Source: an uncultured bacterium (GTDB lineage Bacteria > Verrucomicrobiota > Kiritimatiellia > RFP12 > CAIWXQ01). From it: a stretch of DNA of 47,504 nt. Position numbers and translations under genes: made by a program. Below, one piece after another: positions 15,636 through 25,630 of this stretch (position 1 is its first letter; each line of letters begins with the position of its first letter). Under the pieces are notes generated by a model. The model did not search any database. It was not told where the DNA came from and worked only from the letters and a program-made list of their open reading frames with translations. The stretch covers positions 1-47,504 of the forward strand of contig CAIOST010000189.1 in the NCBI GenBank assembly GCA_903861045.1, in the 5' to 3' direction.

Positions 15636-15743
15636 CTAACACCCGCTCTACCACCTTCCTATGGCGTGGGTGCTGGCGTGCTCATAGGCCCGCTACACTT
15701 AGGTATACGCAAGCGAGAGACTAAATCTTACACATGTGCCAAA

Positions 15744-16419
15744 CTATTTTTTACCCTGTGGCTCGCTAATCGCAGACGTCTCGCCGTCGAACACACGCCG
15801 ATACGCGTCCGGATTGGCGAACACCTTCTGGAACCGACGCAACAGATGCGAGCCGTGTGCGCCGTCGACATAGCGATGGTCGAACGTGAAGGTAATGATC
15901 ACGGAGTTGGCCGGCACCACCTGGCCATCATGGACCACCGGGATCATCCGAGGCTTACCAATCGTGCGGAGATCGGGTTGACAATTTGCTGCACCTTAAG
16001 ATTCTCAGGATCGCGATTCAGGCGCAAATCCTCGGCCCGCACCTTCGCAATACGTGCGATCTCCGCAATCGGCAACCGGTTTGCATGACGGATAACGAAC
16101 CCCGAGAGGTCTTTTCCCTTAGCCGTATTCAAGAGCGTGGTGATGAAGATGTCCACCTGCTGGCGCAGTACAACTGCCCCATACGCAGAATGTGGTTCAA
16201 GCCATCAAATTCGGCCAAGCAATGCGCCGTGATCTTAGCCACATAGTGTGTCAGCGTCAGCGGGGTATCCGAGGCGCAGGTGGCGAGAAACGCCAGCGCC
16301 GCATCGACCGGCAGGTCAAGCATGGCGTACGTGCTCGGGTCGCGCGGATGATTCCAAGTCGCAATGGCGATCTTGCGATAGCTCGTCAGGCTCTGCTTAG
16401 GCCCCAAGGGGATGTTCAT
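15744..16419 (-). pseudogene. Decayed 2-oxoacid dehydrogenase E2-type acyltransferase
   Basis: Three minus-strand pieces in different frames match a compact E2 catalytic domain. Piece 1 (16419 to about 16172) has TSYRKIAIATWNHPRDPSTY and HYVAKITAHCLAEFDGLNHI. Piece 2 (about 16172-15950) has VDIFITTLLNTAKGKDLSGF and a segment ending VQQIVNPISA. Piece 3 (about 15969-15744) has IGKPRMIPVVHDGQVVPANS and the catalytic HRYVDGAH motif. A frameshift separates pieces 1 and 2 near 16172. Between pieces 2 and 3 the frame shifts and roughly 60-80 residues of the normal fold are missing, so this is more than a sequencing error. It lies 13 bp downstream of the 3035-aa gene on the same strand and was probably the last gene of that operon. 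Confidence 0.75.
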
Positions 16420-16432
16420 ACGAATGCTTCCG

Positions 16433-19400
16433 CTACTTCGGCAGCACGAAGCGCGGATAGAGCTTGGCGGGCGGCTCGGTCTTGGCATCACGCCCGGCCA
16501 GGCCGGGTGCCATCTGCAGCCAATACTGCACGCCTTTGCCGTCGTCATCATCCATGACGGCGAGATTCAGGCCGAACTCGGCACCGGCCTTCAGACCCAA
16601 TTCCGCCAGCGGCAGACGCACCTCGTAACAGGTCTTCCACTGCTGATCCTCCTCCGCCCGTAAGATGGCGAAGTTCGCCGACTGGGCCAGCTTGCTCCCC
16701 TTCCCGCCTTCCAATTGACGGATCACCGGACCATCCTGTGTCAAAGCCAGGGCCAACGTGCTAGCCACGCCCGCCGGCGATACACACCCGATCTGCAAGG
16801 AGTCCCCTTCCACAATCTGGTCTTCCGTTTTGGCATTCATGTGCACGTCGTCCGTCACTTTGACTGCCAGGTAGAGCGACGTGTCATCGCTAGCCAGATA
16901 GACCTTGGAGCCTAGATCATCGAACCCGATCCAAACCTTCTTGCCATCCATGCCGCCCTTATTGCGACTCTTGACAGGGAAAATCCCGTCGGGGCCACTC
17001 AGGGTGTTGGTCGACAGGCCCCAGTCGTCGAGCAAGCCATCCACCTCCACGGTTTTTTCCAGCCGTGCGACGGGCTTTATGCGCCGGGCGTCCTGCGCCT
17101 CCTTGGATTCCGGCTCGCTGAGCGCCTTCAGCATCTGCGCCGTACCATACATGAACCAATGATAGGCGGTGTCGTTATAGATGGGGGCGTCGACGCGATC
17201 CTCATGCGGAATCGTGACAAAGGCCAGGCTGCCGTTGTAATAGCTGATCGGCGCCATCAAATCCCCGATGCCGGGTTGCCCACCGGAGGGCGTCAGCTTG
17301 CCATTTTTGATACTCCCCATGGTCAACTGCCGGGCGGCCGGGTTACCGGTGGCGAGGTCCAGCAACTGCGGCGACCGACCAGACATGCACAACAGTACCG
17401 ACTGCAGCGGGCCCGTGGCATTGGTGCTCCCCGGCGTGCTGCTGGCGAGCTGCAGCGGCACCGGATCGTAGCGAATGAAGCGGGTTTTCTGCTGATTCTG
17501 CCAGAGCCGCGCGCCAGAGCTGCGGTTCAGCGCCGTCAGCTTGCCATCACTGCAACCGAACACCACCTGGTCAGGGAGCACCACCGGGCAGCGACAGAAC
17601 TCGCTCCCCAGTTCCTGCGTCCAGAGAACCTTGCCATCCGCACAACGCACGGCGCGAGCCGTCCCCTTCTGATCAGCCAGATAAACCACCCCGCCATCGA
17701 CCGCCGGGGTAGAGTCTGATAAACGGGCGATCTCCACGCTCCAAGCCTCGCGCCCACCCGTCACAGGCAGGGCCTGCAGACGGCCACTGGCGGTGATGAC
17801 GTAGAGGTTCTGGTTGTCCGTGGCCACGGAGCCGAAAACCGGCCCCGACAGCTTGGTTTCGCCAAGAATCGCGCCACTAGCCAGATCCAGCGTGTAGAGT
17901 CTCCCGGTGTCGGTGGCCAAGTAGACATCAAGGCCGATCGCCACAGGGCAACCGGTGAGACGCTCGCCCAACAACACCGACCAGAAAGCTCGGCCGGACT
18001 CAGGATCAATGCAATAGAGCTTGCCGTCGCTACCGGGCTTCAACAGCGCACCACCATACATCGTGCCACACGGTCCAAACCCCATACCACCCGTGCGGTA
18101 GGCGGTGGCGGCATAACCACCCACCTCGGCCAGAGGGATGCGCTCATTATAGCCGTAGGACCGGCTGAGGTAGACATTCTGTTCCCCTATCAGCACCTGC
18201 GAGACCGGCACCGACCAACGGGGCAGAACCTTATCCGGTTGCAACTTCTTATCGGCTTCGGCCGTCATCGCCTTGGCCTCATACATGGCCGCGACCGGCA
18301 TGGCGCGCTTGTCCACACGGGCAAAAGAGCCCATGTACGTATTCTGTCCCTCTGCATCCACAATGCCAATCTGATCCGAACCGGACATGGGGCCATAGAT
18401 TTCGACTTCGGTCAACGTCTGCTGCCGGGGCACGGTATTGACCAGCATCACCTGCACCTGATCCGCCCGACAGGGGGGGAACTTCACCAGGCGGAAGAGG
18501 CTGCGATTGTTGCGGACCGACGCCACACGTACATTCTTGCGCTGGTTCACATCCGAGACATAGATATCGAAGTGTCGGGTGGTGTTCTCCTCATCGTACG
18601 CATTAAAGTAGACGGCCACCATGGAGATCCAGCGCGGCACCTTGAGCCCCAGCGCCACCTTCGTATCGCGTGTGCCGAGTGGCGCGTTATACCAATCACT
18701 GCTGACATCATTCAGCCGGCCGTTCTGCAGGAAACTATCCGTCAGCAGGGCATTGGCGATCTGCTCCGTGCGTTGCGCCAGCACGATATTCGGAATCTGC
18801 TCGCGCAAGGTGCCGCCCAGCGGATCGTAATCGCGCTGGAAGAGCGGATTGTGCAGGATGACGGGTTCCACGTCGTACACCGGCGGATGGAGCATGTGGT
18901 TGACACTGGGGAAGCGGATGCGCCGCAGGGTCACGTCATCCACCAGCACCTCACCACCCAGCGCCTGGAAGCCGACTTGGATGGACTTGGGGTCGCCGCC
19001 GCTCTTAAAGACCACCCGGTCGAATCGCCACTCCTTGCCGGACGGCAGGGTGCGCACCACATTATCGGGGTGCCGGTTTGTCACATCCATGCCGGCCAGC
19101 AACTGGGCTGGTTTATCGGGCGAAGCGCTGCGATGGTAGAACTCCAGCACCCAGGTGAAATGCTCACCGATCAAACCTTCGATCTGCTGCTGCACCGGCG
19201 TCGCGCCGATCTTCAGGCTGCGCCGACCTTGATGACCGACATCGGCATACGTGACGCCGCCGGCCTGGGCGGCTTCATTCGTATCCACCTGCCACCCGCC
19301 CTTGGCTTCGCAATCGCCATTGATCAAGCGGCTGCGATCCATGGTCACCAGCGCATCCAATTCGCCGGGTTCGTCAACGAGCGGACGGAAGAGTTTCTCC

Positions 19401-22400
19401 GTACTATCCACAAAGGCCGGATCTAGGCGCGGGAAATCTGTTTGTGCCAGGGAACGATTAAACGGCCCCAGCACCGTGGACCACTGCAAGGTGCCATCCA
19501 GTGCGTAACACATCACGGCCCCGCGCAGGCCTCCCACCAGGAACTTTTGCGAGTCCGGCATAAAGCTCAGCGCAAAACCCATCTCCGAGAGTTTCGCCTG
19601 GCCGACGCGCTTGCCGGTGGCGACTTCATGCACATAAGCCATCCAGTACTCATCCAGGAAAACTAGGTGCTTCCCGTCGGGACTGGCCTGCGCGAAGGTC
19701 GGTAAGTGCGTGAATGTGCCAAAGCGCGCTACCTCCACCTCGCCGGTGCTCGACGCGCGCATCAGGCGCAACGCCGTCGCACCATCGGGGACCAGCACAC
19801 CCAGCGCACCCAGATCAAACATGGCGCCCGTGACCTCGGGCGGATCCTGCCGCAGTGGCGCGAGGTCAGCCCCATAATGCGTCCGCGCCATGGTCGGGCC
19901 GGGTTCGCCCGCCCCCCACGACAAACTACCGCCCAGATCCAACATGGGGCGCTCAGACAGCTTGCGACCCTTGGCGTCATTCAGATCGCGCAACACCAAG
20001 GCATTCCCCTCCATCTGTGCCACCTTGGTGCCGTCCGGACTACAAACAAACTCACCCATGCGGCGGCGGGTAGCACGCCCGTCGTCGCTGATCCGCAGCT
20101 CACCCTGCCATTCCGCCACCAGGCGCAAATCACCGTCCAGCACGCGCATGCTCTCGGTCAGGAAGTCGTAGTAGACCACCCGCCGCTTGCCGGGCAGGTA
20201 GGCATAGCGGAACAGTTCGGTGAAGAGGTTCATCTCCGGCGCCGCCAGGCCGTGGCGGAGCAGATCGGGCGTAGCGCGCTCGCGGTAGGTGGTGCCGCGT
20301 TCATTGATACCAGGATCCATCGTTAAGCATGCCTGGGAGATCGGCTTGCCATCGAGCGCCACCTGGTACAACCGACTGCCGTAGGCCGTGAAAACCACCA
20401 CGCGGTCGCTATCCACATCCAGCCGGCTGGCACCCATCTCCGGCAGCCGCCGGGAAAAGCGCAGTTTGCCAGCCGGATCCAGAGAGTAAAGGTTATCGCC
20501 ATGCCCCCACGTGATCAGGTAGATGTTCCCGGCGGCATCGAACTTCATATCCAAGATATATTCGTTATTGCCGAGGAAGCTCATGGCGGAAGGCCGCGCC
20601 AGTGACTCGCGCCCATCCACCTTCTCCGGTGCGCCGTAGGAAATAGCCGCCTGCGCTTTTTCAGTCGTACTAGCGTTGGCCGTGGTCGCGGCCGGCGACT
20701 GTTCCAGCAGACGATCCACGGCGCGACGCACGCTATCGCCATCATTGGCCACCACGCACAGAGTGTCATACTTCCAATGGAACGCGCGCGAGGCCACCTG
20801 AATCGTCGGCGGCACCGCCAGACCAGCCGACGCCGTGGGCAGTTCCGTCAGAAACCCCTTTTCCGCCAGGCTGTTCAACAGGAACGATCCGCTCGCCGGA
20901 CTCAGGATAATCAGCGGATGATCCACTGCCACACGCGGCGCGATGATCCCCGTTCCGCCTGACCAGTAATGGAACCCGTCCGCTGTGGGATCAGCCGTGA
21001 TCGTTGGGTCGCCAGTGGGCACATGCCATACACTACCTTCCGGGACGACCGAGACCTTCAACCCCTTGGCCCCCAAGCCCGCCACCAACCGTTCGACATC
21101 CTTCGAGACCCCTTCCATGCCACGTCCCAGCACCAGCAAGGCGTTGGTGTTGGCAGTCAGGAAGCGCTGCAGTTCCGACGGATACGGCACATACGGCACC
21201 GTGCTATTCTCCAAACAAAGCACCTTATCTGTGGCCGCGCCACCCTCCAGCGGGATCCGAGCGCTCTTGCCGGAGATGTTTTCCGTAACTTCCAGCACAC
21301 AGCCAGCAGCAGTCAGCGGGATGGCCACGGTCAGGTCCTCGACCGTACTACCGAGGACGCGGTACATGGCATAGAGCGACTGACCCTTGCCATCCAGAAG
21401 ACGAATGCGCGTCGGGAAAGCACCGGTTACGGCTTTCCCGGAAGCCCCCATCAAAGATCCATTCAGCAGCATGGACGTGCGGGCTGCATCCCGCCGCACC
21501 GACAACTGCAACGCAGCGATCTTTTCCGGCAGGAAGGCCACCATCGCACCCTGGCAGCGCGTCATATCCAGCACCAGCGAACGTTCCTGCTGGTTGGTCC
21601 CGGCCGGCCCGAGCGGCAGTTCCGCGCGCGCCAGCAGATCGTAGGCGACTGCGCCGCGATACGCCGCCACGGTCAACGGCATGCGCACCGGCTTGGCCAT
21701 GGAATCCTTACAGGTCTGCTCGTAGTCAGGATCATCGTAGTTGGACATCAGCAGGTAGTGGATCCCGCCGCTGGAGCGCCAATTGGGGCCGACCTTGAAC
21801 GGCCCGCGCGCGGTCGGCTCCGCCCATTCGGCCATACGCGGACGCAAGTAATCGACCGCCCGCTGCGACTTGCTGAAGATGCGCTCCAGTTCATCATCCG
21901 CGGCCGCCGGGTTGTACCCCGCGCCAAGGTAGTAGTTCATGAGGTCGAAATCCTTGAGCTTGATCACGCCCGGCAGCTCCGCATCCAGCGTACTGTCGCG
22001 TTCGACCACGACCTTGCAGCCGGCGGCTATGGCCTTCTGAAGATTTTCCACGGCCCGCGCGGGCAGTTCGCCTTTGAACCGGATGCCGGGAACGAAGATA
22101 ACCTGATACCCCTCGATTGCCTTGGCCAACTCCGGCTCGCGCAGAAAGACCGCCGGGTACCCCATGCGCCAGCAAGCCACCCAGAGCTCCTCTAACTGGT
22201 TGGCCGTCCGGATATTCTTGAACTCGCTGAGCGAGAGCTGCGCCAGCGTGTTGACAATTCCCACCTTCAGATACCCCGGCTGGCACCGTGTCACGAGTTC
22301 GCCAAACGGCGCCAGGATCTCCTTGTTCAGGAGGCGGGTCGTCTCCTTGGCCTTGACCGTATCGGGGTTCGGTCCCTCGGTAAAACTAACAGGCACCCAG

Positions 22401-25400
22401 TACTGGGAGATGCCGTCCGCACCCTCCTGCAGCATGGCGAACGCCATCTGCCGCTGCAACTGACCGTCATTCAGCGTGCTGGACTCCTGATGCATGCCGA
22501 TGTTAGCCCAGACCAAGCGCTTGCCGCCGACCGGCGACTCGCGCTGCAGGGCAATCATGATGGGCGAATGCGGCCAGAAGCCGAGGGTCGGCCCGTCGTG
22601 ATAGTGCTCACTTGCGGCAATATCGAGATTTTCAAAGACATCGGGATGATAGCCGCAGTCGAAATCGGTGGCGGACATCACCGCCCCATAGCCGTTTTGC
22701 ACAAATAGGAACGGCTTGTGGTAGGTAGACATCCTGGCGCGCGGCAACAGATCCCGGCCGGCCGCAGCCAAGCGCGTATTAAAATCGCCCCAGCCGTGCA
22801 TCTCCCACTTGCGCAGCTCCAGGAAGCGGTCCAACGACTGGGGCTTCCAGTTTGCGGGCGCCACCCGCGCATTTTCCACGTTACGGCTCATCTCCTTACG
22901 AATCTGGCTGGGCGTCACATTGGTGAAGATCTCCGCCGCCCGTCGCATCCGCCAGGCCGGGAAGAACGTATCGTGCCGGGCCGGCACACCGACCAGGCCG
23001 GATTCATAGGCCTCCTGATACATATACATGCCATCAAAGGCCGGTGAATGGCGCATCGACGTAACCTCGCGCCGCATCCAGCGTTCGCCGGCATTGATAT
23101 AGCCATCGATATAGCGGGGAATCTGGTTGTCACCCGCAGTATGCAGCACATCGGCGAATTCCAGCCCTTGTCGCACGCAGGCGTTGAGCATCTGGTCACG
23201 CGCCGACGGCAGGTAGATCGCCTCTGGCAACATGAGCCGCTCGTCGGTATCCGCCAATACAGCCCGCGAATCCGCGGCGCGGCCATGGTGATCGGCGGAA
23301 TAGGTCCAGTAATCAAAGCGGTTATAGCCAAGCTCGGCGAAGGTCGCGATCCCCCGATCAATATCATAGGACTCCAGCGCTTTTAGGAACCAGGTGCCGG
23401 CCGTACCTGACGATTGGATCATGCGATAGAGGCTCTCGCGCGGCGCGGCCATCTCAAAGCGGAACGGGAAACAGGCTAGCCCAGCCGGCAGATTGGCCAC
23501 GGTCAGCTCATAACGCCCCGGCAGCAGGCGGCGCGTGATCGTCGCCGGGATGGTCACCGTCTGGCTGGACCACTTCCCGCCGGCGTCCGGGAACACCAGA
23601 CGGTCTTCGCGGCCATCGGGATGCCGCAGCAGGAAGGTGCGCTCCCCTGCCGCCCGCGGGTTACGTGACCGCACGACCGTCTGCAACCGGATGGTTTCGC
23701 CGGGTGTGAAGGCATTACGCCCCTTATTGCTCACGAAAGAAACCGTGCCGTCCTGCTTGGGTTCGATCACGCACCCCGTAAACTCCGCCATCAGCGAGGA
23801 GACCGTCCCCTGCTCCTCCGGCCCGCCCAGCATCACACGGAACACATAGAAGCCATAGGGGACGTCCGGCGCCTGGAACGTCAACGTATCCCCTTCCCAG
23901 GACTGCGTCTCAAATACGGTCCAGGAGCGCGTCGCCTCATGGGCCGGGTCGTACGGCGAATACGCCATGCGCACCTTGGGGCGTCCATCCCCGGCGGGGG
24001 GTGGCGCAAAGACATCGGGGAAGATCAGTTCGAGCAGGCGCCGGTTGAGCCGCAACAACTGAGTCTCATCCAGCGTCGCGAGGCGGGCCACCTCGCGACG
24101 CAGCGCGTCATCGCTCGGTAGGGCGGCAAGCTCTTTGGCATCCAGGAAGGCGCGCTCATACAACCACTCATTGAGCGTACCCAACACCGGCACCAACCCC
24201 TCCGCCAGCTTCGCCTTGTCTGTCGTTGACTGCGCCAAAACCGCCATCAGGCGTTCGGCCTGCCGTGCATCCGTAGTGGTCAGCGCATACTTACAGACAC
24301 GACGGACCACGTTCATTAACGGCGTACTGGCTTTGTCAGGCGCATTCGTGGAGGCCCGCAGGGCCTCGAGCAACGCCTCCGGCTTGCGGAGGTCCGCAGG
24401 AGTCAGCGCCAAGGCATTAGCCTTGTATTGTAAGCGGACCGTTGACGGCACCCCGCGCTCGAAGACGCATCCGCCCGTTTCCAAGGTCATGAGCCGGACG
24501 GCCAGCGCATTCGCCGTGTTGTCGGCCACCACGAACTTGACCGGATAGCGTTCATAGTTGCCAGAGAGCGACAGGCCGAAGCGCATGGAAAGACCCTCCA
24601 CGCCGGCCTTGAAGAGCGGATCGCCACGCGTCGGAAAAATCCGCACCCGGGCTGGGGTCGTGCGGGTCTCGGGTAGCCTGATACCACCGAGCCCGGCCGA
24701 AAGCCCGGTCTTGCTGTTTACCCAGGCCGAGATCGTCAGATACGGAATCATGATACGCGTGCCATCGCAGACCAGGCCGCTAACCTTGGGCTCCTGGAAA
24801 GTCACCTTGCCACCCGGTATCAATTGGAACGGCTGGATGCACGGGCTCAACAGGTAGCCGCTGCCCACGGTGTTCGCCGGTAGATAAACCCGCAACGGAT
24901 AGAAGTTGCGCGCATGACTGAGCAGGTTGGTCGCCACCTTGGAGAGATCAGCCACCTCGTTGCTCAAGGTCAGGCCGGCGGGGATGGACCAGACGCCCAC
25001 GGGACGTCCCAACATCCGGGTATCCGGCGGACCAGCCTTGTCCCCATCCACGCTGAAGACATCCACGCGGTAGGTCTTCAAGGCGACCACCTTGCCGTTA
25101 ATCACGATATCCGGATCCGTGGACGTCAGGGTCCCATCCTTCTCCAGGCGGAAGACGTGGTGGCCGGGTTCAATGACATGTTCCCCCACGGCCAGCGCCG
25201 CCGGATCAAAGGCCAGCTCGGACGTGCGATTGATGTACTTCCCTTGGTAATAGCGCTCAAACGTGTTAGTCCGGTCCACGCTCGCGCCGCGCACCCACAA
25301 CGTGGCATCGTCGCCCAGGACTGGTGTGGTGGCATTCGGACGCTGCCGTGTGACGGAGCCGCTGGTCGGGTCCTCAATGGGCGTAATGGACTCCAGGTCG

Positions 25401-25540
25401 CTGATCAGTTTATCCGGCCGCTCGGCCGCCACCAAGCGCACCAGGATCCGGTTGTCTTGCGACGCTTCCTGGGCCGGGGCTACCAGGGCCGCCAGCCACA
25501 GCACTGCCCAATACCCCATGAATGTACAAGCTCGATTCAT
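16433..25540 (-). CDS. Giant multidomain exported protein: glycosidase-like core, two beta-propellers, CBM9-like C-terminus
   Basis: A 3035-aa protein with signal peptide MNRACTFMGYWAVLWLAALV followed by APAQ. Residues about 737-1050 look like a TIM-barrel glycoside hydrolase of the GH42-like kind (YNRFDYWTYSADHHGR, FDGMYMYQEAYESG). About 1130-1210 resemble the glutamine-amidotransferase-like domain that often follows such barrels. About 1650-2030 form a WD/NHL-like propeller. About 2070-2208 look like a carbohydrate-binding sandwich (LINGDCEAKGGW to VDDVTLRRI). About 2267-2380 are discoidin-like. About 2440-2685 form a PQQ-type propeller (GKLYCIDPESGRAFW, DGKVLWTQELGSEF). About 2825-3035 are CBM9-like (VDGLLDDWG). 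I prefer the ATG at 25540; in-frame ATGs at 25579 and farther upstream put a charged stretch before the signal. It is probably a surface or periplasmic polysaccharide-binding protein. Catalytic residues could not be proven. Confidence 0.85.
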   Translation of the reverse strand: MNRACTFMGYWAVLWLAALVAPAQEASQDNRILVRLVAAERPDKLISDLESITPIEDPTSGSVTRQRPNATTPVLGDDATLWVRGASVDRTNTFERYYQGKYINRTSELAFDPAALAVGEHVIEPGHHVFRLEKDGTLTSTDPDIVINGKVVALKTYRVDVFSVDGDKAGPPDTRMLGRPVGVWSIPAGLTLSNEVADLSKVATNLLSHARNFYPLRVYLPANTVGSGYLLSPCIQPFQLIPGGKVTFQEPKVSGLVCDGTRIMIPYLTISAWVNSKTGLSAGLGGIRLPETRTTPARVRIFPTRGDPLFKAGVEGLSMRFGLSLSGNYERYPVKFVVADNTANALAVRLMTLETGGCVFERGVPSTVRLQYKANALALTPADLRKPEALLEALRASTNAPDKASTPLMNVVRRVCKYALTTTDARQAERLMAVLAQSTTDKAKLAEGLVPVLGTLNEWLYERAFLDAKELAALPSDDALRREVARLATLDETQLLRLNRRLLELIFPDVFAPPPAGDGRPKVRMAYSPYDPAHEATRSWTVFETQSWEGDTLTFQAPDVPYGFYVFRVMLGGPEEQGTVSSLMAEFTGCVIEPKQDGTVSFVSNKGRNAFTPGETIRLQTVVRSRNPRAAGERTFLLRHPDGREDRLVFPDAGGKWSSQTVTIPATITRRLLPGRYELTVANLPAGLACFPFRFEMAAPRESLYRMIQSSGTAGTWFLKALESYDIDRGIATFAELGYNRFDYWTYSADHHGRAADSRAVLADTDERLMLPEAIYLPSARDQMLNACVRQGLEFADVLHTAGDNQIPRYIDGYINAGERWMRREVTSMRHSPAFDGMYMYQEAYESGLVGVPARHDTFFPAWRMRRAAEIFTNVTPSQIRKEMSRNVENARVAPANWKPQSLDRFLELRKWEMHGWGDFNTRLAAAGRDLLPRARMSTYHKPFLFVQNGYGAVMSATDFDCGYHPDVFENLDIAASEHYHDGPTLGFWPHSPIMIALQRESPVGGKRLVWANIGMHQESSTLNDGQLQRQMAFAMLQEGADGISQYWVPVSFTEGPNPDTVKAKETTRLLNKEILAPFGELVTRCQPGYLKVGIVNTLAQLSLSEFKNIRTANQLEELWVACWRMGYPAVFLREPELAKAIEGYQVIFVPGIRFKGELPARAVENLQKAIAAGCKVVVERDSTLDAELPGVIKLKDFDLMNYYLGAGYNPAAADDELERIFSKSQRAVDYLRPRMAEWAEPTARGPFKVGPNWRSSGGIHYLLMSNYDDPDYEQTCKDSMAKPVRMPLTVAAYRGAVAYDLLARAELPLGPAGTNQQERSLVLDMTRCQGAMVAFLPEKIAALQLSVRRDAARTSMLLNGSLMGASGKAVTGAFPTRIRLLDGKGQSLYAMYRVLGSTVEDLTVAIPLTAAGCVLEVTENISGKSARIPLEGGAATDKVLCLENSTVPYVPYPSELQRFLTANTNALLVLGRGMEGVSKDVERLVAGLGAKGLKVSVVPEGSVWHVPTGDPTITADPTADGFHYWSGGTGIIAPRVAVDHPLIILSPASGSFLLNSLAEKGFLTELPTASAGLAVPPTIQVASRAFHWKYDTLCVVANDGDSVRRAVDRLLEQSPAATTANASTTEKAQAAISYGAPEKVDGRESLARPSAMSFLGNNEYILDMKFDAAGNIYLITWGHGDNLYSLDPAGKLRFSRRLPEMGASRLDVDSDRVVVFTAYGSRLYQVALDGKPISQACLTMDPGINERGTTYRERATPDLLRHGLAAPEMNLFTELFRYAYLPGKRRVVYYDFLTESMRVLDGDLRLVAEWQGELRISDDGRATRRRMGEFVCSPDGTKVAQMEGNALVLRDLNDAKGRKLSERPMLDLGGSLSWGAGEPGPTMARTHYGADLAPLRQDPPEVTGAMFDLGALGVLVPDGATALRLMRASSTGEVEVARFGTFTHLPTFAQASPDGKHLVFLDEYWMAYVHEVATGKRVGQAKLSEMGFALSFMPDSQKFLVGGLRGAVMCYALDGTLQWSTVLGPFNRSLAQTDFPRLDPAFVDSTEKLFRPLVDEPGELDALVTMDRSRLINGDCEAKGGWQVDTNEAAQAGGVTYADVGHQGRRSLKIGATPVQQQIEGLIGEHFTWVLEFYHRSASPDKPAQLLAGMDVTNRHPDNVVRTLPSGKEWRFDRVVFKSGGDPKSIQVGFQALGGEVLVDDVTLRRIRFPSVNHMLHPPVYDVEPVILHNPLFQRDYDPLGGTLREQIPNIVLAQRTEQIANALLTDSFLQNGRLNDVSSDWYNAPLGTRDTKVALGLKVPRWISMVAVYFNAYDEENTTRHFDIYVSDVNQRKNVRVASVRNNRSLFRLVKFPPCRADQVQVMLVNTVPRQQTLTEVEIYGPMSGSDQIGIVDAEGQNTYMGSFARVDKRAMPVAAMYEAKAMTAEADKKLQPDKVLPRWSVPVSQVLIGEQNVYLSRSYGYNERIPLAEVGGYAATAYRTGGMGFGPCGTMYGGALLKPGSDGKLYCIDPESGRAFWSVLLGERLTGCPVAIGLDVYLATDTGRLYTLDLASGAILGETKLSGPVFGSVATDNQNLYVITASGRLQALPVTGGREAWSVEIARLSDSTPAVDGGVVYLADQKGTARAVRCADGKVLWTQELGSEFCRCPVVLPDQVVFGCSDGKLTALNRSSGARLWQNQQKTRFIRYDPVPLQLASSTPGSTNATGPLQSVLLCMSGRSPQLLDLATGNPAARQLTMGSIKNGKLTPSGGQPGIGDLMAPISYYNGSLAFVTIPHEDRVDAPIYNDTAYHWFMYGTAQMLKALSEPESKEAQDARRIKPVARLEKTVEVDGLLDDWGLSTNTLSGPDGIFPVKSRNKGGMDGKKVWIGFDDLGSKVYLASDDTSLYLAVKVTDDVHMNAKTEDQIVEGDSLQIGCVSPAGVASTLALALTQDGPVIRQLEGGKGSKLAQSANFAILRAEEDQQWKTCYEVRLPLAELGLKAGAEFGLNLAVMDDDDGKGVQYWLQMAPGLAGRDAKTEPPAKLYPRFVLPK

Positions 25541-25630
25541 CAAAACTAACCGTCCCTTCGTCTTTCTGATTCGTGTCATACGGCGTGCTTGGCGAGGTGT
25601 GGCACCACCATGCGTCCCGGCGCCGGTCAC

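Larger units (their letters stand above)
15517..15743. other. Intergenic region with array and nested inverted repeat
   Basis: No gene seen. It holds the four-helix gene's ribosome binding site, four AGGGAC units at 15544-15577, a nested hairpin at 15568-15635, and about 100 bp of unassigned sequence before the E2 pseudogene's 3' end. Confidence 0.5.

Noticed and set aside
18239-19426. 395-codon plus-strand frame inside the 3035-aa gene
   Set aside because: Composition is His/Arg/Gln-rich and lacks motifs; it mirrors the minus-strand codons.
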